A stretch of 11,271 bases of DNA from Candidatus Falkowbacteria bacterium CG10_big_fil_rev_8_21_14_0_10_44_15 (lineage in GTDB: Bacteria > Patescibacteriota > Patescibacteriia > Patescibacteriales > XYC2-FULL-47-12), in NCBI GenBank assembly GCA_002773575.1, contig PFAT01000002.1, positions 1 to 11,271 of the forward strand, read 5' to 3'. Below, piece after piece: positions 1 to 5,197 of this stretch (the stretch's first letter is position 1; the number at the start of each line of letters is the position of its first letter). Under the pieces are notes generated by a model. That model was not told the DNA's origin. It was given only the letters and a program-made list of their open reading frames with translations, and did not search any database. Both the position numbers and the translations under genes were made by a program.

Positions 1-32
1 AATTTAAAAAAAATAAAAAGACGAAAGAATTG

Positions 33-64
33 CTTTAATGTTTTAATGTTTTTATGTTTTAATG
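33..64 (+). repeat. 8-bp tandem repeat (TTTTAATG-like, 4 units) over a prepilin start codon
   Basis: Four consecutive 8-bp units can be read: CTTTAATG, TTTTAATG, TTTTTATG and TTTTAATG. Each contains an ATG (38, 46, 54, 62). Only the ATG at 46 is in frame with the downstream prepilin. A similar array sits at the start of the next gene (612-643). No Shine-Dalgarno sequence is visible upstream. Confidence 0.75.
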
Positions 65-591
65 ACAGAGGTTTTGGCGTTTTGGAAGTAGTGGTTGTTG
101 CCGGCATCATCGTCATTGGCTTATTGCCGCTGGTGGCGCTCGTAATGCAAAGCGTCACTTCCAGCCAAGTAAATAAAAATAAGTTGATCGCGATTATGCT
201 GGCGCAGGAAGGAATAGAATTAGCGCGCAACCGGCGGGACAGCAACTGGCAAAATAGCGTCAGCTGGGCGGAGATGACGGCTAATCCGGTGGCTGCCAAC
301 GGTCTGAAAGGCGACGGCAATTACCGGGTGGAAAATAATTCAGGCGTAATTTCCTTTGCTGACGTTACCGGCGTTAGCGACGCCAATGCGCGCTTAATTA
401 TTGACGGTGACGGCGTTTATCGGCACAGCGGCGCCGGAGAACAAACTCCCTTTTACCGTCTGATGGAAGCGGGCAATTCAGCGTCTTGCCTTGAGAGCGA
501 ATGTTTAATCGCCACCTCAACGGTGCAATGGCAGGAACGCGGCGGCGCAAAAAATTACAGCATAACGGTAGAGATGTATGACTGGAGATAG
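46..591 (+). CDS. Type IV prepilin-like protein, PilV-like
   Basis: A 181-residue minor-pilin-type protein, expected to be inserted in the membrane, cleaved by a prepilin peptidase and built into a type IV pilus or pseudopilus. The N-terminus shows the class III signal: a short leader ending at Gly9, cleavage before Phe10, and Glu14 at mature position +5, followed by a hydrophobic helix (about residues 12-36). The segment LAQEGIELARNRRDSNW (about residues 52-68) is, from my knowledge of the family, typical of PilV-like proteins of Candidate Phyla Radiation bacteria. The start at 46 is chosen because it alone puts the leader in frame; it lies in an 8-bp ATG repeat and has no clear RBS. Two Cys near residues 148 and 153 could form a disulfide. 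It is followed 33 bp later by a second prepilin with a nearly identical leader (M-x-x-CFN). The exact PilV assignment is inferred from N-terminus and gene order only. Confidence 0.85.
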   Translation: MFLCFNDRGFGVLEVVVVAGIIVIGLLPLVALVMQSVTSSQVNKNKLIAIMLAQEGIELARNRRDSNWQNSVSWAEMTANPVAANGLKGDGNYRVENNSGVISFADVTGVSDANARLIIDGDGVYRHSGAGEQTPFYRLMEAGNSASCLESECLIATSTVQWQERGGAKNYSITVEMYDWR

Positions 592-611
592 TATTAAAAC
601 ATAAATTTAAA

Positions 612-643
612 TTTTAATGTTTTTATGCTTTCATGTTTTAACA
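612..643 (+). repeat. 8-bp tandem repeat at second prepilin start
   Basis: The units TTTTAATG, TTTTTATG, CTTTCATG and TTTTAACA form a decayed copy of the array at 33-64. ATGs occur at 617, 625 and 633 in three different frames; only 625 opens the prepilin. The repeat therefore supplies both the start codon and the leader codons. Confidence 0.7.
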
Positions 644-1182
644 ATAAAGGATTTACTTTACTGGAAATGGTCGTGGCGGTCGGTATTTTTGCCATCATTG
701 TGGTAAGCGCTACCGCTATTTTTCAGAGCGTGGTGGAAGGGCAGAAACGGGCAATCGCGGCGCATAATACGCAGGAAAACATCCAGTATATTTTTGAATC
801 CATCTCCAAAGAAATTCGCAACGCTAAAGTTAACGACGATACCCTGCCCGCCTGCCCGGACATCGGCGCGGGCAAAATTTTTCAGCTTGTTTCGGCTAGC
901 GAAATTAAATTTAAAAATCAAGCCGGCCAGTGCGTTACTTATAAGTTGACCGGGGGCGCCTTTGCCATCTCGCGGGTAGCGCCGGGCAGCGCCGACAGTT
1001 TCCTGCCGTTGACGCCCAACGAATTGGCGGTAACGAATTTAGCATTTTCCCTTAAGCCCGCGCCGGCTTATCAGGAGGCGGTGGCGGTGGTGATGACGAT
1101 TGAAAATAATTCTCCCGACAGCCGGTTCAGAACGCCGATTAATATGCAAACTACCGTTTCCAGCCGATATTATGTTGAATAA
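625..1182 (+). CDS. Type IV prepilin-like protein, PilW/GspJ-like
   Basis: A 185-residue prepilin-like protein. The leader ends at Gly9, mature Phe10-Thr-Leu-Leu-Glu14 gives the canonical +5 Glu, and a hydrophobic helix runs to about residue 36. The following amphipathic stretch (EGQKRAIAAHNTQENIQYIF, then SKEIRNAK) resembles the region after the helix in PilW/GspJ-type minor pilins. The C-terminal half is a predicted globular, beta-rich domain with Cys at about 73 and 102. It follows the PilV-like gene by 33 bp and is probably cotranscribed with it. The start at 625 is fixed by the leader frame; alternative ATGs at 617 and 633 are out of frame, and no convincing RBS is present. The role in a pilus tip or pseudopilus is inferred from family and context. 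Confidence 0.85.
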   Translation: MLSCFNNKGFTLLEMVVAVGIFAIIVVSATAIFQSVVEGQKRAIAAHNTQENIQYIFESISKEIRNAKVNDDTLPACPDIGAGKIFQLVSASEIKFKNQAGQCVTYKLTGGAFAISRVAPGSADSFLPLTPNELAVTNLAFSLKPAPAYQEAVAVVMTIENNSPDSRFRTPINMQTTVSSRYYVE

Positions 1183-1189
1183 ATCCTTA

Positions 1190-1393
1190 ACCCCTCTGCC
1201 CCGTCCCGAGTAACTCGGGACGGGGCGCCTCCCTGACACGACCCCTCCGTCCGCCGAAGCGGCGTCCACCTCCCCTTAGCAAGGGGAGGAATAATGCGGA
1301 ACTGGAATCTATTCCCCTCCTTTATAAGGAGGGGTGCCCGAAGGGCGGGGAGGTGGGGGAAAGCCGAAGGCAAAGGAGTCTTGGGGGGGTCAG
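1190..1393. repeat. Composite GC-rich palindromic repeat element between pilin genes
   Basis: This is most of the 259-bp gap between two pilin genes. Three clean hairpins can be read: 1199-1211/1213-1225 (13-bp perfect arms, CCCCGTCCCGAGT), 1269-1277/1281-1289 (CCTCCCCTT, loop AGC) and 1314-1322/1326-1334 (CCCCTCCTT, loop TAT). The outer parts, from CTGAC at 1233 to GTCAG at 1393, are imperfectly inverted. The minus strand reads A-P-L-L-I-K-E-G, the same peptide type as the insertion in LigA, so these copies belong to one repeat family. No gene is seen in this stretch. It may act as a partial terminator or RNA-processing site inside the operon, but there is no T-tract. Confidence 0.8.
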
Positions 1394-1441
1394 GTAATTT
1401 ATAAATTTAACAGTAATGTTAGTTTGGATAAAATTATATTT

Positions 1442-1897
1442 ATGACACGGAGTGCAGGAAATAACGAAGGCAGCGCTTTATTGATTACCATTTTAATTTT
1501 AGCCAGCATGCTGACGGTTGCTTTTGGCGTCAACGAATTAGTGGTTCGCGGCCTGCAAATTTCCCGCACCTCCAGCTTATCCGGACCGGCTTACTTAGCT
1601 ACCGAAAGCGGCGCGGAAAAAATATTGTGGCTCGCGCGTAAATCCGGCGTTGACCCTTATGCGGCGTTTACTGACTGCCGCAGCGGCGGCTATTTAAGAT
1701 TGGATGTAAGCCCGCCGGTATGCTACGGCAGCGCTCCTTACGATGCTCCTTATTGGCATAATTTAGGCGGCAACAATTTAACTTACAGCGTTAAGTATAC
1801 CTATAACGAGGCGACCAATAAGGACAATTTTGTCATTGTCGGCCGTTACGGAGAGGCGCGCCGCAGCATCAGCGTCAGCTACGAACGCTCGGATTAA
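1442..1897 (+). CDS. PilX-like minor pilin / pseudopilin
   Basis: A 151-residue protein starting MTRSAGNNEGSALLIT. A single hydrophobic helix (about residues 11-32) follows the short polar N-terminus, and the segment AYLATESGAEKILWLAR (about residues 52-68) matches the 'A-x-E-S/A-G-x-E' stretch typical of PilX/GspK-like minor pilins in my knowledge of these families. The cleavage site would be after Gly10, but the usual Glu at +5 is absent, as is often the case in PilX-like proteins. The frame is open upstream to 1334, but that extension is translated repeat DNA, so the ATG at 1442 is preferred. Cys at about 77 and 92 are candidates for a disulfide. The next gene begins 4 bp downstream, pointing to tight translational coupling. 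Confidence 0.75.
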   Translation: MTRSAGNNEGSALLITILILASMLTVAFGVNELVVRGLQISRTSSLSGPAYLATESGAEKILWLARKSGVDPYAAFTDCRSGGYLRLDVSPPVCYGSAPYDAPYWHNLGGNNLTYSVKYTYNEATNKDNFVIVGRYGEARRSISVSYERSD

Positions 1898-1901
1898 CAT
1901 T

Positions 1902-2516
1902 ATGTTTTCTAAATTTTTCTTGTCAATTTTTTTAACGGCAGTATTGTTGTCCGGAATATTTTTTTACTTTAACCAAGCCGCCCTAGCGGCACAGGTTACT
2001 ACCGACTACCTCTTTGGCGGCGACGCTACCAATGTCCAAAGTTTGGCGGAACAAAGCGGCCTGGGGCTGCAGGACCCGCGCGCCACGGTAGCTAAAGTAA
2101 TTAACATCACTTTGGCCTTTTTAGGCGTTATCGCGGTGGTTTTAATTGTAATCGCCGGTTTTTTATGGATGACCGCCGCGGGCAACGAAGAAAAAATAGC
2201 CACCGCCAAAAAATTAATGGCCGGGGGCGTAATCGGCTTAATTATCGTCTTAGCCGCTTTCGGCATCGCCAGATTCGTCATTAATTCTTTAATTAGCGCT
2301 ACGGGCGCGGACAGCGGCGGGAGCGGCGGTTCAGCCAGCAGACAAACGGCGCTAACGCAATCACAAACATCTCCTGCCTTGAATTCAGCGGCCGGTAATT
2401 TAAATTCCGGCGGGAGCGGCGGATTGCTTTCTAATGAGACGGAAATAATTACTCCCGGAAATATTACTGCCGAACAAATTATCACCGGGGTGGAAGTTTC
2501 CATCATTACTAATTAA
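1902..2516 (+). CDS. TrbC/VirB2-like (T4SS pilin-type) membrane protein
   Basis: A 204-residue protein with a likely signal peptide (residues 1 to about 29, ending A-L-A-A) and two hydrophobic helices (about 68-92 and 108-131). A short charged cytoplasmic-type loop (GNEEKIATAKKLMAGG) joins the helices. This helix-loop-helix layout with K-K-L-M-x-G-G before helix 2 is characteristic of TrbC/VirB2-type conjugative pilins and the related 'T4SS pilin' family common in Candidate Phyla Radiation genomes. Unlike classical VirB2 it has a long tail (about 135-204) rich in Ser, Gly, Asn and Thr, with two G-G-S-G-G segments, probably disordered or a linker. The start at 1902 is chosen because it opens the signal peptide; an upstream in-frame start at 1830 would overlap the previous gene by 68 bp. 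No RBS is obvious; coupling to the preceding stop is likely. Whether it forms a filament or part of a channel cannot be told. Confidence 0.75.
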   Translation: MFSKFFLSIFLTAVLLSGIFFYFNQAALAAQVTTDYLFGGDATNVQSLAEQSGLGLQDPRATVAKVINITLAFLGVIAVVLIVIAGFLWMTAAGNEEKIATAKKLMAGGVIGLIIVLAAFGIARFVINSLISATGADSGGSGGSASRQTALTQSQTSPALNSAAGNLNSGGSGGLLSNETEIITPGNITAEQIITGVEVSIITN

Positions 2517-2530
2517 CGGTTTAAAAGTTT

Positions 2531-4294
2531 ATGCGCAAGCACAGGCGCAAGAAAAAATTATTTCACTATCACTATTACTGGATAATAACTGGGGTGGTGG
2601 CAATTATTTTATCTATCAGCTCAATAGTCACAACGTTATCCGCTACTTCGAGCGAGCCGGCCAAAGTAAGAATTGCCTGGCGCACCAATCCGCAATATCA
2701 AAATACGGTGCAATATTTTCGCGTGTTGAGGATGGAGAATGACAATGAGTTTGTCTGGTTAAATGATATGGGGCCGCAACATAACGGCATTTTGCCGCCG
2801 AATTTTTATTATGTTGAAGATCGGCTGACTCAAGCCGGCAATTACCGCTACTATGTGGAAGCGGTGACCAAAGACGGCAAAACTTACAGCTCTTTACGGA
2901 ATCAACTGCCGCTCACGGCGGTTAATGTTGTTTGTAACCAAACCTGCCAAGCCTCCCTCGGGAGTGATGCTAACGCTGCCGCGCTTGAAACCGCGCCGCT
3001 AGTTAATAGCCCGCTTATTCCGGCTACTTATCAAAATGGGCAGAAAACTATCGCCTGTTTTGCCGCCCGCACCCAACCCTGGCAAGACCTCTTGCGTAAT
3101 TGCGAATTAGCCGCTGATAATTTAGCCGCTCGTTTAGATGCCAGCGTTACGGGGCGGGTGGAAAGAAAGATCCCGCGCGACAGAGATAATCATGGTTTTT
3201 TATGCCTAAACGGCGGAGCAGATAATACTTGCCGTTGGGAGCAGACTCAATTTTTTAGTAACGCCGCCGACGCCGAATGCAACGGGCAGTTTTACGTTTG
3301 TAATTTGTATTATAATTTAGACGGAGATAATTACGCGCAAGGCAATGTTATTATGAGCACGCTTAGTGATTCCGCCGGCAAAGACTGCCTGATTGACAGT
3401 AGTAGTGCGGCCGGTTACTGCTCGGCGTACGGGCAATGCCTCGCTTGCGCTGATGATGGGAGCAATGACTTATGCCAAAGCGGCAGTACGGGCGCCAAAA
3501 ACATTTTAGCCGCTAAGGCAGTAATTAGTCCGGTTAGTTGTCCGGCTGACAGATGCGCCGGTGTCGGAAACATTAACGAGATCAACGCCGCCGCTTGCAG
3601 CGGCCGAGGAAGAAGCTGTAACTTCAGCCAGGTGGAACAAAATTGCGCCGTAACTACCGCTTCGGGAAGTTGTTACGGCAACCAAAATAATCGCATTTGC
3701 ACCATTAACAATGAAACTTGCCCGGCTAGTTTAACCGCTTGCGGCACTGATTGCTGCCGGGCAGATGAAGCTTGCGTTCCCGTTGGCTGGGGAAATTCCA
3801 TCTGTCAGGCAACGCCGGCTAATTGCGAGTCGCCTAATGTATTTTGCCCAAACGATAATGCCACAGTAACGGCAGAAGTGCGCGGCAAAGGGGTTTGCTG
3901 CGGGCCGGATTACGGCTGCGGCGTAGAAAAAAACAACGGCTACGCTTTTTGCACTCAAGCCAATAGATGCGATACTAATACTGAAATTGAATGCAGCGGC
4001 GGAATATGGAGTAGAGCTTTTTCCTCTTTAGACATGAGCCAACTTTCTTTATGTTGCGACAAAGCAACCGAAGTATGTTATCAAGACGGCCAAAGCATCA
4101 ACGGCACGATTATCACGGGTTTTACCAATTGGCCTTTATGCGTCGCTAAAAACGGAATAAAAGAATGCGGTACCGGCACGACCAAATGCCAGGGCTCTTC
4201 AAGCAAATACCAAAACATATTTGTCTGCTGCCAAAACGGAGTAGAATATTGCAGTCATACTTCCGAGACCGTGCCATATTGTAAAAGATGGTAG
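2531..4294 (+). CDS. Membrane-anchored Cys-rich surface protein with FN3-like domain
   Basis: A 587-residue protein I do not recognise as a named family. It has a very basic N-terminus (R-K-H-R-R-K-K-K), one transmembrane helix (about 16-38), and a region (about 42-131) resembling a fibronectin type III fold, with the Y-x-Y-Y-V-x-A-V-x-x-x-G strand pattern. The rest is Cys-rich: 44 Cys in all, first at 135. The last third (about 404-584) holds four spaced repeats built on C-C-x(5,6)-C followed by C after 9-20 residues: CCRADEAC, CCGPDYGC, CCDKATEVC and CCQNGVEYC. The basic N-terminus before the helix predicts an N-in, C-out anchor, so the Cys would be outside the cytoplasm and disulfide-bonded. 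It starts 14 bp after the pilin-like gene, in the same operon. A role in attachment or as a pilus-associated adhesin is inference. The CC motif faintly recalls granulin or chitin-binding knots, but the spacing does not fit either well. Confidence 0.8.
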   Translation: MRKHRRKKKLFHYHYYWIITGVVAIILSISSIVTTLSATSSEPAKVRIAWRTNPQYQNTVQYFRVLRMENDNEFVWLNDMGPQHNGILPPNFYYVEDRLTQAGNYRYYVEAVTKDGKTYSSLRNQLPLTAVNVVCNQTCQASLGSDANAAALETAPLVNSPLIPATYQNGQKTIACFAARTQPWQDLLRNCELAADNLAARLDASVTGRVERKIPRDRDNHGFLCLNGGADNTCRWEQTQFFSNAADAECNGQFYVCNLYYNLDGDNYAQGNVIMSTLSDSAGKDCLIDSSSAAGYCSAYGQCLACADDGSNDLCQSGSTGAKNILAAKAVISPVSCPADRCAGVGNINEINAAACSGRGRSCNFSQVEQNCAVTTASGSCYGNQNNRICTINNETCPASLTACGTDCCRADEACVPVGWGNSICQATPANCESPNVFCPNDNATVTAEVRGKGVCCGPDYGCGVEKNNGYAFCTQANRCDTNTEIECSGGIWSRAFSSLDMSQLSLCCDKATEVCYQDGQSINGTIITGFTNWPLCVAKNGIKECGTGTTKCQGSSSKYQNIFVCCQNGVEYCSHTSETVPYCKRW

Positions 4295-4311
4295 AATAAA
4301 TAGCATAATTT

Positions 4312-4386
4312 ATCCATACACCTTCCAGAATACCCCCACACCAAATTTTGGTGTGGAGGAATGCCCAGCGGTGAAGGTGTTTGGAT
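4312..4386. repeat. 75-bp nested palindrome after the surface operon
   Basis: The outer arms ATCCATACACCTTC (4312-4325) and GAAGGTGTTTGGAT (4373-4386) are inverted with one mismatch. A central perfect 10-bp stem (CCACACCAAA, 4336-4345, with 4347-4356) has a single base at its centre. It lies 17 bp after the stop of the Cys-rich gene. No T-tract follows the hairpin, so it is not a standard intrinsic terminator, though it could protect the mRNA 3' end. Confidence 0.75.
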
Positions 4387-4424
4387 TTATTTAATATTAG
4401 CTTAATTTATATTAAATATTTAAT

Positions 4425-4453
4425 TTGACAGAATATTTTTTTTATGCTATAAT
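4425..4453 (+). promoter_or_regulatory. Consensus sigma70 promoter with extended -10
   Basis: TTGACA at 4425-4430, a 17-bp spacer and TATAAT at 4448-4453, preceded by TGC (extended -10). This is a full consensus match. Transcription would start near 4460, about 32 nt before the ATG at 4492. Confidence 0.9.
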
Positions 4454-4480
4454 TTAATTCTAAAATAGATCATTAAAAAA

Positions 4481-4487
4481 GAGGTGG
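4481..4487 (+). promoter_or_regulatory. Shine-Dalgarno sequence for the 144-aa gene
   Basis: GAGGTGG lies 4 nt before the ATG at 4492. It is the clearest RBS in the window, and most neighbours lack one. It supports the start at 4492. Confidence 0.75.
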
Positions 4488-4491
4488 AATC

Positions 4492-4926
4492 ATGAAAAAG
4501 TTTACGGGCGCATCAGTTTTATTTTTTGTGTTTTTTTCAGCTTCAGTTTTGTTTTTGTTCCTCCCTAAGGAAAATTCTTTTAAGGAATGGGGAGGAGAGG
4601 AGGCGGCAGTTTATAATATTGCCGCTCAAGATTTGGCCAAGGGCTTATGCCCGCGGCTGGGATTTTCCGAGGAAGTTTATACCGCCTGCCAAAAAGTTTT
4701 TGCGCAAGGGGAGGCGGATGAAAAATGGCTGGCCGAGCTTAGCCGGCTGGTCAAAAGATTCAGCGGGGGGAAAGTAAGGATAGAAGCCCCCTGCCGAGGA
4801 GATTTAGATGTCCCCGGCATATATTTTACTTTACGCTTCGGGGACATGGCGCAGGGGGTGAAGTTTACCCCCGAACAGCCATTTTTTAGGTTTCAATATC
4901 CGGTAATCGCCATGCAAGCAAGGTGA
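4492..4926 (+). CDS. Unrecognised membrane-anchored or secreted small protein
   Basis: A 144-residue protein I cannot assign. The N-terminus MKKFTGASVLFFVFFSASVL is a Lys-Lys start followed by a long hydrophobic segment (about 5-24), either an uncleaved anchor or a signal peptide. No lipobox Cys is present. The remainder is a small domain with an amphipathic helical part (about 34-92) and a beta-looking C-terminal part (about 95-140). Three Cys (53, 66, 101) are present. It has its own consensus promoter (4425-4453), a strong RBS and its own intrinsic terminator (4960-4997), so it is a monocistronic, probably well-expressed unit, independent of the pilin operon upstream and ligA downstream. 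Exposure on the outside of the membrane is inferred from the N-terminal topology only. Confidence 0.8.
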   Translation: MKKFTGASVLFFVFFSASVLFLFLPKENSFKEWGGEEAAVYNIAAQDLAKGLCPRLGFSEEVYTACQKVFAQGEADEKWLAELSRLVKRFSGGKVRIEAPCRGDLDVPGIYFTLRFGDMAQGVKFTPEQPFFRFQYPVIAMQAR

Positions 4927-4959
4927 TTACTGGGAGAATTTGCGAATTTTTTGTCTGCT

Positions 4960-4997
4960 GTCTGCGTCTGCCAGATTGGTAACGCAGACTTTTTTTT
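4960..4997 (+). terminator. Rho-independent terminator
   Basis: The stem GTCTGCGT (4960-4967) pairs with ACGCAGAC (4982-4989), continued inward by TGCCA with TGGTA (one G-U) around a GAT loop and one bulged C. Eight T follow directly (4990-4997). It lies 33 bp after the stop codon of the 144-aa gene. Confidence 0.92.
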
Positions 4998-5049
4998 ATG
5001 GTAATTTTATAAGAAAATAGGTATAATACAGTTATCAATGCTAGAATAT

Positions 5050-5180
5050 CTTGAATTACGAAATAAGCAAAAATTACTCTTGTTGTCATTCCCGCGAAAG
5101 CGGGAATCCAGATTTTTTCTGATAATCACGAGATTCCCGCCTCCGCGGTAATGACAGTTTAGGGTATTTCGTAATTCAAG
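5050..5180. repeat. Nested inverted-repeat (MITE-like) element before ligA
   Basis: The outer arms are a perfect 16-bp inverted repeat, CTTGAATTACGAAATA (5050-5065) and its complement (5165-5180), with TAGAAT on both sides (5042-5047 and 5182-5187) as a possible target duplication. Inside lies a second element with ends TGTCATTCCCGCG (5084-5096) and CGCGGTAATGACA (5144-5156), one mismatch, and a perfect hairpin ATTCCCGC-GAAA-GCGGGAAT (5088-5107). On the minus strand the inner part reads D-S-R-F-R-G-N-D-N, a widely spread bacterial repeat often mis-called as protein. A TATAAT at 5022-5027 lies upstream and may be a ligA promoter -10, but no good -35 is seen. Confidence 0.85.
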
Positions 5181-5197
5181 GTAGAATAATACCAAGT

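Noticed and set aside
1170..1373. Minus-strand 67-codon frame between the pilin genes
   Set aside because: It is a translated repeat (A-P-L-L-I-K-E-G type) with no start signals.
1334..1441. Upstream extension of the PilX-like protein to 1334
   Set aside because: The extra 36 residues are translated palindromic repeat and AT-rich spacer. The ATG at 1442 gives the normal short polar N-terminus before the helix.
1830..1901. Upstream start at 1830 for the VirB2-like protein
   Set aside because: It would overlap the preceding gene by 68 bp and place 24 polar residues before the signal peptide; 1902 is the natural start.
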